NCBI RefSeq assembly: GCF_014643695.1 | Contig: NZ_BMJY01000004.1 | Span: 62,001 to 126,000, forward strand | Length of the DNA stretch: 64,000 nt | Direction of reading: 5' to 3' | Source: Microbacterium album | GTDB taxonomy: Bacteria > Actinomycetota > Actinomycetes > Actinomycetales > Microbacteriaceae | Part shown: positions 44,677-52,984 of the stretch, piece after piece | How positions within the stretch are numbered: the stretch's first letter is position 1 | Layout of the letters: the number at the start of each line of letters is the position of its first letter | Position numbers and translations under genes: made by a program | The notes under the pieces: generated by a model | The model's input: only the letters and a program-made list of their open reading frames with translations | Database searches by the model: none | What the model was told of the DNA's origin: nothing

Positions 44677-45218
44677 CACTCCACCTCCAGTGCACGCGCC
44701 GCCGAACGCAGCGCCGTTCCCGCGTCGGGGTCGTCGCCCAGCGACCAGGCGAGGAGGGCCGCGTTGAGCGCCGCGATGACGGATGCCGCCACGATGCGTG
44801 CGCGCGCGGGTTCGGTCCGCTCGGCCAGCGCCCCGGCGATCGCCTCCTCGGTCGCGCGGCTGCCCGCGGTGAGTGCGGACTGCAGCGACGGGGTCTGCGC
44901 GACCAGCCGCAAGCGTTCCCGGACGGCGACGGTCTCGGGCGGCGGCACCGCGGCCCACGCGTCGAGCACACCCGTGACGGCCGCGCGCAGGGGCGTCTCG
45001 TCCGATGGTCGGGCGCGCACCGCCTCGGCGATCAGCGGGTCGTACGGATCGTCGACCACGAGCGCCGCCTTCGTCGGGAAGTGCCGGAACAGCGTCATCT
45101 CGGTGACGCCGGCGCGCGCGGCGATCGCCGCGGTCGTCGTCCCGTCGAACCCGCGCTCGGCGAACAGCTCCATCGCCGCGCTCAGCAAGGCGCGGCGCGT
45201 GTCGTCCTTCTTGGCCAC
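44676..45218 (-). CDS. TetR family regulator of the ABC exporter
   Basis: 180 residues from a GTG. The N-terminal helix-turn-helix is typical: ALLSAAMELFAERGFDGTTT then AAIAARAGVTEMTLFRHFPT with the recognition helix in the second part. The C-terminal ligand and dimer domain is variable. The start lies only six bases from a perfect palindrome, so the protein probably represses its own operon, which includes the exporter genes. Translational overlap with the ATPase gene. Confidence 0.93.
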   Translation of the reverse strand: MAKKDDTRRALLSAAMELFAERGFDGTTTAAIAARAGVTEMTLFRHFPTKAALVVDDPYDPLIAEAVRARPSDETPLRAAVTGVLDAWAAVPPPETVAVRERLRLVAQTPSLQSALTAGSRATEEAIAGALAERTEPARARIVAASVIAALNAALLAWSLGDDPDAGTALRSAARALEVE

Positions 45219-45223
45219 ACTCG

Positions 45224-45242
45224 AATGTTAGTTACTAACATT
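45224..45242. promoter_or_regulatory. TetR operator
   Basis: AATGTTAGTTACTAACATT is a perfect 9+9 palindrome with one central T, very AT-rich for this DNA and six bases before the TetR start. Length and position are typical of an autoregulatory TetR operator overlapping the transcription start. Confidence 0.8.
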
Positions 45243-45280
45243 TCCGAGGGCAAGGCCGCGGGGGCCAAGAGGGTAGGGCT

Positions 45281-45462
45281 CGGCTTCGACTGCGCCGCGA
45301 CGCGGCTCCGCTCAGCCCGTTTCGACTCCGGCCGCTGCGCGGCCTCCGCTCAACGAGCAGGAGTTGGGAGCGGGGGGTGGGGTGGGGCGACCGACACCCC
45401 CACAGCTCGTTGAGCGAGCGAAGCGAGTCGAAACGGGTTGAGCGAGCGAAGCGAGTCGAAAC
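45281..45462. repeat. Intergenic repeat family, copy e (compound)
   Basis: 45281-45358 repeats the long form of copy d in direct orientation. 45404-45462 holds two inverted short units of the type CTCGTTGAGCGAGCGAAGCG then AGTCGAAAC. The two parts together can pair with each other over more than 20 bases. Confidence 0.8.
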
Positions 45463-45486
45463 CGACCCCAACGCCGGCGCCGCGGG

Positions 45487-46152
45487 TCAGAGGGCGGCGA
45501 GCACCACGCGGGCGGAACGCTCCGCCGCGTCGTCGATGTGCGTGAGGAACTCCGAGCCGTCCGGCGCGCAGAGGTCCGAGACCGCGCGCACCGACACGAA
45601 CGGCACGCCGTGGTTGTACGCGACCTGCGCGATCGCCGCGGACTCCATGTCGACCGCGAGCAGGTCGGGGAAGTCCTCGCGCAGCCGCTCGGCGAGCGCA
45701 GCGGTGACGAACGCCTCGCCCGAGCCAATGGCGCCCTCCCGCACCCCCGGTCCGGCCAGGAACGCGCCGCGCAGCGACGCGTCGATGTCGAAGCGCTCCG
45801 GCATCCCCGGCACCTGTCCCAGCGCGTAGCCGAACGGGCGCACGTCCGCGGCCACGTTCACCAGCGCATCGCTCACGACGACGTCGCCCACGGCGATCCC
45901 GCGCGCCAGCCCCCCGGCCGATCCCGCGCTGATCAGGCGCACGCCGGCGCCGTAGCGGTGGATCGCGCCGACCGCGGCGTCCGCGGCGTTGACCATGCCG
46001 ATGCCGCTGCGCACGAGCACGTGCGTGCGGCCGGAGACGACGATGCCCCGGTGCTCGGAGCGGCCGATCCCGACCGGCTCGCTCACCTCCTCCGCGGCGG
46101 CGAGGAACGGCTCCGCCTCCTCCGCCATCGCCACCTGGATGACGACCGTCAC
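45487..46152 (-). CDS. mtnN: 5'-methylthioadenosine/S-adenosylhomocysteine nucleosidase
   Basis: Hydrolyses S-adenosylhomocysteine to S-ribosylhomocysteine and adenine. 221 residues from a GTG that overlaps the luxS stop. Catalytic residues are in AMAEEAEPF (Glu), [14 protein letters not shown] (Met-Glu) and VRAVSDL (Asp); [10 protein letters not shown] and ISAGSAGGL are the ribose and phosphate-side loops. Its product is the substrate of LuxS, encoded just upstream, so the pair detoxifies SAH in two steps. Confidence 0.93.
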   Translation of the reverse strand: MTVVIQVAMAEEAEPFLAAAEEVSEPVGIGRSEHRGIVVSGRTHVLVRSGIGMVNAADAAVGAIHRYGAGVRLISAGSAGGLARGIAVGDVVVSDALVNVAADVRPFGYALGQVPGMPERFDIDASLRGAFLAGPGVREGAIGSGEAFVTAALAERLREDFPDLLAVDMESAAIAQVAYNHGVPFVSVRAVSDLCAPDGSEFLTHIDDAAERSARVVLAAL

Positions 46153-46622
46153 TCTGCGAACACCCGCTCCCACTGGTCCCGCTCCGCCAGGAACGCCGCC
46201 GCGGCCGCCTGAGCGCCCGTCAGCGTGTGGTTCGCACCCCAGCCGCACTGCACCTCGTTCGCCGCCGGCACCTCCGTGGCGTTCACGATGTCGCGCAGCG
46301 TCGCCTCGATGAGACCCAGCACCTCGTCGTACTCGGGCTCGCCCTGCAGGATGAGATAGAAGCCGGTCTGGCACCCCATGGGCGAGAAGTCGATCACGCG
46401 GTCGGAGTGCTCCCGCGACTTCTCGGCGAACAGGTGCTCAAGCGAGTGCACCGTCGGCATCTCCAGGTGACCCCGGTTGGGCTGCTCGAACCGCACGTCG
46501 TACTTGACGATCACGTCGCCCGCCGGCAGCTGCTTGCGATCGGCCAGGCGCACGTACGGCGCCGAGACGACCCGGTGGTCGAGGTTGAACGATTCGACGT
46601 TCATGCGGGGAGAATCGGTCAT
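46149..46622 (-). CDS. luxS: S-ribosylhomocysteine lyase (LuxS)
   Basis: Splits S-ribosylhomocysteine to homocysteine and DPD, the precursor of autoinducer-2. 157 residues, normal length. The metal ligands are His59 and His63 in [11 protein letters not shown] and Cys126 in [10 protein letters not shown]; Cys84 in [11 protein letters not shown] and Glu62 are catalytic. It overlaps mtnN by four bases. Whether AI-2 is used as a signal here cannot be told; recycling of homocysteine is sufficient reason for the pair. Confidence 0.96.
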   Translation of the reverse strand: MTDSPRMNVESFNLDHRVVSAPYVRLADRKQLPAGDVIVKYDVRFEQPNRGHLEMPTVHSLEHLFAEKSREHSDRVIDFSPMGCQTGFYLILQGEPEYDEVLGLIEATLRDIVNATEVPAANEVQCGWGANHTLTGAQAAAAAFLAERDQWERVFAE

Positions 46623-46663
46623 CCTCCGAGCCTACGCGCCGACGCGCCCGCCTGTCCCGGGTT

Positions 46664-47068
46664 CTACGCCTCGACGTACTCCTGGCGCACGGCACCCTGC
46701 GTCGCTAGCTCGATGTGCGCGAAGTCGCGATCGGCGTTGAGGATCACCGCGTCGTTCGCCACGGCGTAGGCGGCGATGAGGCAGTCGAACGCGGCCGCCG
46801 CGCGCATCAGCCCGTTGTCCCAGAGGGCCTGCTGGACGTCGAGCACCTGCTGCCGCGTGGGGTGCTCCCACGCCGGCAGGAACTGCTCCATGTCGGCGCG
46901 CAGTTCGGCGTACTCCGCAGCGGATCGCGCCGAGTGGCAGTACTCGAGCACCTGCGGGGGGCAGGTGACGATCAGATGCTGTGGGGAGATCTCGCGCAGG
47001 CGCTGAGCGATCGCGCGGCTCGTGCCGGCGCGCTGCCAGACGCTGTTGTCGACGAGATACGTCGTCAT
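46664..47068 (-). CDS. vapC: VapC family PIN-domain toxin
   Basis: 134-residue PIN ribonuclease. The acidic metal-binding set is visible: Asp7 (YLVDNSVW), Glu42 (QVLEYCHS), Asp95 (AAFDCLIAAYA) and Asp113/Asp115 (NADRDF). VapC toxins cleave tRNA or rRNA unless bound by VapB. It lies ten bases downstream of the antitoxin gene. Intact; the length is normal. Confidence 0.92.
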   Translation of the reverse strand: MTTYLVDNSVWQRAGTSRAIAQRLREISPQHLIVTCPPQVLEYCHSARSAAEYAELRADMEQFLPAWEHPTRQQVLDVQQALWDNGLMRAAAAFDCLIAAYAVANDAVILNADRDFAHIELATQGAVRQEYVEA

Positions 47069-47078
47069 GCAGCGCGGC

Positions 47079-47315
47079 TCAGCGCCCGTCGGGCCGTGCG
47101 GCGGGGGCCTGCGTCTCGGGAGCGACGGTCGGCGCGTCGATCTGCTCCGGCGCGAACCGGCGGCCGATGATCCGCTCGACCGCGGCCGGCTGCCGGCGGA
47201 CGGCGATCAGGGTACGCAGCGCGAGATCCACCGCTTCACGGTTGCTCTTGGCGCCCGTGAGCTCCTTGGCCTGCTTGAGCCCATCCGGGTCGATGTCGAT
47301 CGACGTGATGGCCAT
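47079..47315 (-). CDS. vapB: VapB family antitoxin
   Basis: 78 residues from an ATG after GGGGGGTGACC. The N-terminal ribbon-helix-helix fold is seen in AITSIDIDPDGLKQAKELTG followed by AKSNREAVDLALRTLI, the actinobacterial VapB type. The Pro/Ala-rich C-terminus binds and neutralises VapC. An AT-rich site with short inverted arms upstream suggests autorepression. Confidence 0.92.
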   Translation of the reverse strand: MAITSIDIDPDGLKQAKELTGAKSNREAVDLALRTLIAVRRQPAAVERIIGRRFAPEQIDAPTVAPETQAPAARPDGR

Positions 47316-47328
47316 GGTCACCCCCCGC

Positions 47329-47350
47329 TTTATATAGCTCATTGTATAAC
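47329..47350. promoter_or_regulatory. vapBC promoter/operator region
   Basis: A sudden AT-rich block with the inverted arms TTATA and TATAA, ten bases apart, 15-35 bases upstream of the vapB start. On the minus strand it offers -10-like TATATA. It fits the usual site where a VapBC complex represses its own promoter. Confidence 0.55.
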
Positions 47351-47394
47351 TCGAAGGGGCGAGGGTGGATCGCCGTCCCGACGAATGGAGCACC

Positions 47395-47745
47395 GTGTCC
47401 CCCACCACGCCGGCGAGCGCTCCCGCACCCTCAGTGCGCGCGGCGCTGCGCTCGCCTCGCCTGCTCACACGCGAGGTCCTCGCGGGCCTGGTGGTCGCGC
47501 TCGCGCTGATCCCGGAGGCCATCGCGTTCTCGATCATCGCGGGCGTCGACCCGCGCGTGGGGCTGTTCTCGTCGTTCGTGATGGCCGTGGCGATCGCGTT
47601 CCTGGGCGGACGGCCCGCCATGATCACCGCCGCCACGGGCGCGATCGCGCTCGTGATCGCGCCCGTGATGCGCGCCCACGGGCTGGACTACCTGCTGGCC
47701 ACCGTCATCCTCGGCGGCCTCACGGGCAACCTCGGCGGCGAGTAG
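47395..47745 (+). pseudogene. SulP family anion permease, N-terminal fragment
   Basis: 116 residues from a GTG after GGAGCACC; SulP permeases have about 500. The fragment starts with a Pro/Ala-rich tail and then the family's first helices: [32 protein letters not shown] and [19 protein letters not shown], which match the N-terminal gate region. It stops at [10 protein letters not shown], in the middle of the fourth membrane segment or so. The rest of the transporter and any STAS domain are absent. A 67-base hairpin follows, and the rplQ terminator is next. It cannot transport. Confidence 0.85.
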
Positions 47746-47775
47746 CCGCGGTCCGCTCGCGGCGCCCCCGCACAT

Positions 47776-47842
47776 CCGAAGGGATCTGCGGATCCGAAGG
47801 CGCTGCCGCCGAATGCGGCTTCGGAATCGCGGATCCCTTCGG
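47776..47842. repeat. 67-base imperfect hairpin
   Basis: CCGAAGGGATC pairs with GATCCCTTCGG at the outside, and GATCCGAAG with CTTCGGAATC (one bulge) inside. It follows the point where the SulP gene is broken off. It could be the end of a small mobile element or a second terminator for the convergent genes. Confidence 0.6.
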
Positions 47843-47870
47843 TTGCGCCGCCCGCGGAGCCCGGAAACGC

Positions 47871-47900
47871 CGAAGGGCCCTGCCGGAGCAGGGCCCTTCG
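47871..47900 (-). terminator. Terminator of the alpha operon
   Basis: CGAAGGGCCCTGC and GCAGGGCCCTTCG form a perfect 13-bp stem with a four-base loop, 20 bases beyond the rplQ stop, followed on the minus strand by GCGTTT. It ends the leftward ribosomal protein genes. Confidence 0.88.
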
Positions 47901-47919
47901 GGCGATGTGCGGGAGAGAG

Positions 47920-48531
47920 TTACTTCTCCTCGGCCTCCGCGGCCGGAGCCTCGGCGTCCGCGGCCGGGGCCTCGGTGTTCTCATCGGCGGGAGCCTCGGC
48001 GACGTCCGCCTCCGTGCTCTCCTCGACGTGCGTGTCGACGGTGTCGGCGGGAGCCTCCTCCGCGACCTCGGCGACCTCCTCGGCCGGGGCCTCCTCGGTC
48101 GGGGCGTCCTCGACGGCGGCCGAGCCCACGGGGGCGTCGGTCTTCGTCGTCGACGACTTGACCTTCTTCGTCACGGGCTCCAGCACGAGCTCGATGACCG
48201 CCATCGGCGCGTTGTCGCCCTTGCGGTTGCCGACCTTCGTGATGCGCGTGTAGCCGCCCTCGCGGTCCGCGACGAGCGGCGCGATCTCGGCGAACAGGAC
48301 GTGCACGACTTCCTTGTCACCGATCACCGACAGCACGCGGCGGCGCGCGTGCAGGTCGCCGCGCTTGGCGAACGTGATGAGGCGCTCGGCGAGCGGACGC
48401 AGGCGCTTGGCCTTCGTCTCGGTCGTCTTGATCGACTTGTGGGTGAACAGAGCCGCCGCGAGGTTCGCGAGAAGCAGGCGCTCGTGAGCGGGACCGCCTC
48501 CGAGGCGGGGACCCTTGGTGGGCTTAGGCAT
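47920..48531 (-). CDS. rplQ: 50S ribosomal protein L17 with long acidic tail
   Basis: 203 residues. Residues 1-120 are the L17 domain ([56 protein letters not shown]). The remaining 80 residues are an Ala/Glu/Pro-rich low-complexity tail ([16 protein letters not shown]), much longer than in E. coli (127 residues in total) but of a kind known in Actinobacteria. Last gene of the alpha operon; 38 bases after rpoA. Confidence 0.97.
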   Translation of the reverse strand: MPKPTKGPRLGGGPAHERLLLANLAAALFTHKSIKTTETKAKRLRPLAERLITFAKRGDLHARRRVLSVIGDKEVVHVLFAEIAPLVADREGGYTRITKVGNRKGDNAPMAVIELVLEPVTKKVKSSTTKTDAPVGSAAVEDAPTEEAPAEEVAEVAEEAPADTVDTHVEESTEADVAEAPADENTEAPAADAEAPAAEAEEK

Positions 48532-48569
48532 TTTCTTGTTACTCCAGTATCAGAACGAAGTCGGTCGGA

Positions 48570-49559
48570 TCAGAGGGACTCGTCGTCGTAGCCGCCGTAG
48601 AAGCCGGTGCCGTCGAAGCCGGGCACCGAGTCCTTGAGCGACAGGCCGAGCGAGGTGAGCTTGTCGCGCACCTCGTCCACCGACTTCTGTCCGAAGTTGC
48701 GGATGTTCATGAGCTGCGTCTCCGACAGGGCGACGAGCTCGCTCACCGTGTTGATGCCCTCGCGCTTCAGGCAGTTGTACGAACGGACCGACAGGTCGAG
48801 GTCCTCGATCGGCATCGACAGCTCGTTCGTCAGCACCGTCTCGACCGGCGCGGGGCCGATCTCGATGCCCTCCGCCTCGACGTTCAGCTCGCGCGCGAGA
48901 CCGAAGAGCTCGACGAGCGTGCGGCCGGCCGAGGCCACCGCGTCGCGCGGGGCGATCGACGCCTTGGTCTCGACGTCCAGCACGAGCTTGTCGAAGTCGG
49001 TGCGCTCACCGGCACGGGTCGCCTCGACGCGGTAGCTGACCTTGAGCACGGGAGAGTAGATCGAGTCAACGGGGATCTGACCCGCCTCGGCGTACTCGTT
49101 GCGGTTCTGCACGGCCGACACGTAGCCGCGGCCGCGCTCGATCGTCAGCTCGAGCTCGAACTTCGCGGTGTCGTTCAGCGTCGCGATGACCAGCTCGGGG
49201 TTGTGCACCTCGACGCCCGCGGGAGCGGAGATGTCCGCCGCCGTGACCTCGCCAGCGCCCGTCTTGCGCAGGTACGCCGTGATCGGCTCGTCGCGCTCGC
49301 TGGACACGACCAGCTGCTTGATGTTGAGGATGATCTCGGTGACATCCTCCTTGACACCGGGGATCGTGCTGAACTCGTGCAGCACGCCGTCGATGCGGAT
49401 GCTCGTGACCGCCGCGCCCGGGATGGACGACAGCAGGCTGCGACGGAGGGCGTTCCCGATGGTGTAACCGAAGCCGGGCTCGAGGGGCTCGACGACGAAC
49501 CGGCTGCGGAACTCCGAGATCTTCTCCTCGGTGAGGGTGGGACGCTGTGCAATGAGCAC
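48570..49559 (-). CDS. rpoA: DNA-directed RNA polymerase alpha subunit
   Basis: 329 residues from a GTG after AAAGGAACACACA. The N-terminal domain for assembly (residues 1-230) has [20 protein letters not shown] and the rpoB/C contact parts; the C-terminal domain that binds UP elements and activators has [20 protein letters not shown] and [17 protein letters not shown]. The tail is rich in Gly/Tyr/Asp. It follows rpsK directly; rpsD is not between them. Confidence 0.98.
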   Translation of the reverse strand: MLIAQRPTLTEEKISEFRSRFVVEPLEPGFGYTIGNALRRSLLSSIPGAAVTSIRIDGVLHEFSTIPGVKEDVTEIILNIKQLVVSSERDEPITAYLRKTGAGEVTAADISAPAGVEVHNPELVIATLNDTAKFELELTIERGRGYVSAVQNRNEYAEAGQIPVDSIYSPVLKVSYRVEATRAGERTDFDKLVLDVETKASIAPRDAVASAGRTLVELFGLARELNVEAEGIEIGPAPVETVLTNELSMPIEDLDLSVRSYNCLKREGINTVSELVALSETQLMNIRNFGQKSVDEVRDKLTSLGLSLKDSVPGFDGTGFYGGYDDESL

Positions 49560-49727
49560 TGTGTGTTCCTTTCGATCAAGTGCCCGCTATATGACACTTG
49601 CGTGGATGAGGTCTTGAGTTGTTCGAGGGGCTCGCGCGTGTGATGCCCAAAGGGTGCGCGGCCGGGGGACGGCGAGACGCCGGGACGCAGGCTCTGTCGG
49701 GAGCCATGCGCCCCGGCGGGAAACGCG

Positions 49728-50126
49728 TCAGACGCGGCGGCGCTTCGGGGGGCGGCAGCCGTTGTGCGCCTGCGGCGTCACGTCCTGGATCGAACCGACC
49801 TCGAGGCCCGCGGCCTGCAGCGAGCGGATCGCGGTCTCACGACCCGAGCCCGGGCCCTTGACGAAGACGTCGACCTTCTTCACGCCGTGCTCCTGCGCCT
49901 GGCGGGCGGCGGCCTCGGCGGCCATGCCGGCGGCGTACGGCGTCGACTTGCGCGAGCCCTTGAAGCCCACGCCGCCCGACGAGGTCCAGCTGATCACGGC
50001 GCCGGACGGGTCGGTGATCGACACGATCGTGTTGTTGAACGTCGACTTGATGTGGGCCTGGCCCAGCGCGATGTTCTTCTTCTCCTTGCGGCGCGGCTTG
50101 CGCGCGGCAGACTTGGGTGCAGCCAT
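49728..50126 (-). CDS. rpsK: 30S ribosomal protein S11
   Basis: 132 residues. After a basic N-terminus the S11 domain has [39 protein letters not shown] and the C-terminal [17 protein letters not shown] that binds 16S rRNA near the platform. 24 bases after rpsM; 168 bases before rpoA. Confidence 0.98.
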   Translation of the reverse strand: MAAPKSAARKPRRKEKKNIALGQAHIKSTFNNTIVSITDPSGAVISWTSSGGVGFKGSRKSTPYAAGMAAEAAARQAQEHGVKKVDVFVKGPGSGRETAIRSLQAAGLEVGSIQDVTPQAHNGCRPPKRRRV

Positions 50127-50150
50127 GGTGTTCTCCTAAACCTTCCGCGC

Positions 50151-50525
50151 TTAGCGGGCCTTCTTCTTACCGGCGACGGTGCGCTTCGGACCCTTGCGCG
50201 TACGCGCGTTCGTCTTGGTGCGCTGACCGCGGACGGGGAGGCCGCGGCGGTGGCGGAGACCCTCGTACGAGCCGATCTCGACCTTGCGACGGATGTCGGC
50301 GGCCACCTCGCGGCGCAGATCACCCTCGACCTTGTAATTGCCCTCGATGTAGTCACGGAGCGCGACGAGCTGGTCGTCGCTGAGGTCCTTGACGCGGATC
50401 TCGGGGCTGATGCCAGTGGCGGTGAGGATCTCGTTCGAACGAGTGCGTCCAACGCCGTAGATGTACGTGAGGGCGATCACCACGCGCTTGTCGCGCGGGA
50501 TGTCGACGCCGGCAAGACGTGCCAT
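50151..50525 (-). CDS. rpsM: 30S ribosomal protein S13
   Basis: 124 residues: [36 protein letters not shown], and the basic C-terminal tail [20 protein letters not shown] that reaches the A- and P-site tRNAs. It follows rpmJ after 183 bases that hold a repeat-family unit. Confidence 0.98.
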   Translation of the reverse strand: MARLAGVDIPRDKRVVIALTYIYGVGRTRSNEILTATGISPEIRVKDLSDDQLVALRDYIEGNYKVEGDLRREVAADIRRKVEIGSYEGLRHRRGLPVRGQRTKTNARTRKGPKRTVAGKKKAR

Positions 50526-50657
50526 GCGACTTCTCCTGAATGTTGTGGAGGTGTGGAGCAGGATCGGTGCCCGGGCCTCCGCCCCGAGGTGTCCCCCGCG
50601 TGAGCGGGTTCTGATTCTGCCGAGTTCAGATGTTCTGTTGTGTGCTGCGGCGAGGGA

Positions 50658-50712
50658 TTTCGACTCGGTCGCTTCGCTCCCTCGCGCAATCTTGAGCTGC
50701 TGCGCAGCTCAA
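50658..50712 (-). repeat. Intergenic repeat family, copy g, with hairpin
   Basis: A diverged unit (TTTCGACTCGGTCGCTTCGC, then TCCC) followed by the perfect 9-bp hairpin TTGAGCTGC-TGC-GCAGCTCAA at 50692-50712, which overlaps the rpmJ stop codon. It may act as a weak attenuator between rpmJ and rpsM. Confidence 0.5.
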
Positions 50713-50825
50713 CCCTGGCGCTGCTTGTGGCGGGGGTTGCTCTTGCAGATGACCATGACGCGGCCGTGGCGACGGATCACCTTGCAGTGGTCGCAGATCG
50801 GCTTGACGCTGGGATTGACCTTCAT
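50709..50825 (-). CDS. rpmJ: 50S ribosomal protein L36
   Basis: 38 residues: [20 protein letters not shown], then [18 protein letters not shown]. The zinc-binding set Cys11, Cys14, Cys27 and His33 is complete, so this is the zinc-containing form. It is 62 bases after infA, the usual position. Confidence 0.97.
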   Translation of the reverse strand: MKVNPSVKPICDHCKVIRRHGRVMVICKSNPRHKQRQG

Positions 50826-50887
50826 GATTCTTCTTTCGCTGTCTTCGTACCCCGCGGCGGGCGCGGGGCCGTTACTTCTCGACCGGT

Positions 50888-51109
50888 CTAGCGGTAGCGG
50901 TAGACGATGCGGCCACGCGTGAGGTCGTAGGGGCTGAGCTCCACGACCACGCGGTCCTCGGGGATGATGCGGATGTAGTTCTGCCGCATCTTTCCCGAGA
51001 TCGTGGCGAGAACCTTGTGACCGTTGCTCAGCTCGACGCGGAACATCGCGTTGGGCAGCGCCTCGGTGATCACACCCTCGATCTCGATGACACCGTCTTT
51101 CTTCGCCAT
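50888..51109 (-). CDS. infA: Translation initiation factor IF-1
   Basis: 73 residues, full-length S1/OB-fold protein: [38 protein letters not shown] and [20 protein letters not shown]. It occupies the 30S A site during initiation. First gene of the infA-rpmJ-rpsM-rpsK-rpoA-rplQ block, with its own promoter upstream. Confidence 0.98.
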   Translation of the reverse strand: MAKKDGVIEIEGVITEALPNAMFRVELSNGHKVLATISGKMRQNYIRIIPEDRVVVELSPYDLTRGRIVYRYR

Positions 51110-51203
51110 AGACTCGCTTTGCTAGGGGCAGACCGGTCGGTCTGCGGTGAATGGGATCGGTGCCGGAGCGGCGGATTCGGCGACACGCCGAAAGCAGGCG
51201 CAT

Positions 51204-51246
51204 GGCACCAAAGATCTATGTTAGGTCACGTCGGGCGTGTCGGCAA
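51204..51246 (-). promoter_or_regulatory. infA operon promoter
   Basis: On the minus strand TTGCCG, a 17-base spacer and TAACAT, followed by AGATCTTTGGTGCC, which matches the start region of the rplM operon at 11763-11782 (17 of 20 over the whole block). About 95 bases before the infA start. This is the best promoter in the window. Confidence 0.75.
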
Positions 51247-51272
51247 GCCCGGCGTGTCGTGCGGGTGGACCC

Positions 51273-51392
51273 GGTTTCGACTGCGCGGCTGCGCCGCTCC
51301 GCTCAACCCGTTTCGACTTCGGCCGCTGGCGCGGCCTCCGCTCAACGAGCAACCCAGGTCGCGCTCGTTGAGCGAGCGAAGCGAGTCGAAAC
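51273..51392. repeat. Intergenic repeat family, copy f (compound)
   Basis: A long-form unit (GTTTCGACTGCGCGGCTGCG, then CCGCTCCGCTCAACCCG, then TTTCGACTTCGGCCGC) followed by a short unit in opposite orientation (CTCGTTGAGCGAGCGAAGCG then AGTCGAAAC). Same layout as copy e. It lies between the DsbA-like gene and the infA promoter. Confidence 0.8.
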
Positions 51393-51409
51393 CTGCCCGA
51401 ACCCCCGCG

Positions 51410-52105
51410 TCACTGCCCGATGCGGGAGAGGACGTCCGCCTCCGGGTCGCCGGTGAGCGAGCCGAGGGAGAGGAACTCGCCGTCGATCAGCACCGTGGGC
51501 GTCGAGATGCCCGAGGCGCCCGGCTGCACCGGGGTCTCCTGCGTCTTCTCGGCCACGAAGTCCGCGTAGCTGACGTCGGTGATGCAGTCGACGGCGTCGC
51601 GGGCGCCCGCGCGCTCGGCGAGCTGGACCAGGCGGTCGTCGCTGAGACCCGACGAGCCCTGGCCCGGCTGGTTCGCGAACAGCAGGTCGTAGAACGAGTA
51701 CACGGCGTCCGGCTCGGTCTCGGCGACGCAGTACATCGCGTTGGCCGCGCGGGTCGAGAACTGCGTGCCCTGCGACTGGCTGTCGAGGATCGAGATCGGG
51801 TGGATCTCGAGTGTCAGGGTGCCGGCTTCGACCTGCTCGGCGATGGTCTCGCCGTACGTGTTGTGGAAGTTCGCGCAGTGGGGGCACATGAAGTCCACGT
51901 ACTCCTCGAGCACGTGCTCCCCGTCGCCGACGCGGATCGCGCCCGTGGCCTCGTCGATCTGTCCGGCCGCCGGGGGCTCGGCAGGGGCCGTGGCCTGGTT
52001 GTTCATCCACACCACGAGGGCGCCGACGGCGACCAGCATGACGACCACGGCGACCGAGATCCAGATCGCGACCCAGTTGGTGTTGTTCGTGGCGGCCTTG
52101 GCCAT
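51410..52105 (-). CDS. Membrane-anchored DsbA-like thiol oxidoreductase
   Basis: 231 residues. One N-terminal membrane segment (about residues 11-33) anchors the thioredoxin-fold domain outside. The active site is DFMCPHCANFH with the CPHC motif near residue 74; an additional Cys pair (MYCVAE, DCITDV) lies in the helical insertion; SGISTPTVLIDG provides the cis-Pro. It would oxidise or isomerise disulfides in exported proteins. It sits between map and infA, possibly sharing the spc transcript. Confidence 0.88.
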   Translation of the reverse strand: MAKAATNNTNWVAIWISVAVVVMLVAVGALVVWMNNQATAPAEPPAAGQIDEATGAIRVGDGEHVLEEYVDFMCPHCANFHNTYGETIAEQVEAGTLTLEIHPISILDSQSQGTQFSTRAANAMYCVAETEPDAVYSFYDLLFANQPGQGSSGLSDDRLVQLAERAGARDAVDCITDVSYADFVAEKTQETPVQPGASGISTPTVLIDGEFLSLGSLTGDPEADVLSRIGQ

Positions 52106-52124
52106 CTTCCGCTCCGTCTCGTTC

Positions 52125-52976
52125 TCAGGGGATGGGGGTGGGTGTCACGCCGAACGGCGCGAGCCCTGCCGCGCCGCCGTCGGGTGCGGTGAGCACCCAG
52201 ATGCCGCCATCATGCACCGCGACGCTGTGCTCCCAGTGCGAGCCCACGGTGCCGTCGGCCGCGGTGACGGTCCACTCGTCGTCCTCGACGAACGTCTCCC
52301 CCGACCCGGTGGTCATCATCGGCTCGATGCAGACCGTGAGCCCGGGCTTGACCTCGGCACCCGGGTCGGGCGTGCGGTAGTTGAAGATCGACGGCGGCTC
52401 GTGCATCTTCCGCCCGATGCCGTGCCCCACGTACTCGCGCAGGATGCCGGCGGGCTTGCCGGTCGACGACAGGGGGTTCGCCTCGATGAAGTCCTCGATC
52501 GCGGCGCCCACCTCGCCCAGTCGCTGCGCGGTCGCCAGCGCGGCGATCCCCGCCCACATGGAGCCCTCCGTCACGCGCGAGAGCTCCTCGCGCTCGGCGA
52601 CCACCTCCGGACGCTCGGGATCGGGGATGACGACCGTGATCGCCGAGTCGCCGTTCCACCCCTCCGGCGTCTCCGCGCCGCAGTCGACCGACACGATGTC
52701 GCCCGGCCGCAGCGGGACGTCGGACGGGATGCCGTGCACGACCGCCTCGTTGACCGACGCGCAGACGGTGTGCCGGTAGCCGCGCACCAGCTTGAAGTTC
52801 GAGCGTGCGCCGCGCTCGGTGATCACGCGGGACGCCTCCGCGTCGAGCTCGAGCGTCGTCACTCCCGGGCGGATGAGCGCGCGCACGGCGGCGAGGGCGT
52901 CCGCGGTGATGAGACCGGGCTCGATCATCCCGCGCAACTGCGCGGGCGTCTTGTAGATGGAACGGCGGAAGATCAC
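52125..52976 (-). CDS. map: Methionine aminopeptidase, type I
   Basis: Removes the initiator Met from new proteins. 283 residues from a GTG, a little longer than E. coli Map (264). Metal ligands are seen in VDCGAETPEGWNGDSAIT (two Asp), YVGHGIGRKMHEPP (His), VCIEPMM (Glu) and SHWEHSVAV (Glu). It follows adk after eight bases in the classical secY-adk-map order. Confidence 0.95.
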   Translation of the reverse strand: MIFRRSIYKTPAQLRGMIEPGLITADALAAVRALIRPGVTTLELDAEASRVITERGARSNFKLVRGYRHTVCASVNEAVVHGIPSDVPLRPGDIVSVDCGAETPEGWNGDSAITVVIPDPERPEVVAEREELSRVTEGSMWAGIAALATAQRLGEVGAAIEDFIEANPLSSTGKPAGILREYVGHGIGRKMHEPPSIFNYRTPDPGAEVKPGLTVCIEPMMTTGSGETFVEDDEWTVTAADGTVGSHWEHSVAVHDGGIWVLTAPDGGAAGLAPFGVTPTPIP

Positions 52977-52984
52977 GGCAGGGT

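Larger units (their letters stand above)
51110..51409. other. Intergenic region upstream of infA
   Basis: 300 bases between infA and the DsbA-like gene. It holds the infA promoter (51204-51246) and repeat copy f (51273-51392). No coding sequence was seen. Confidence 0.7.
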
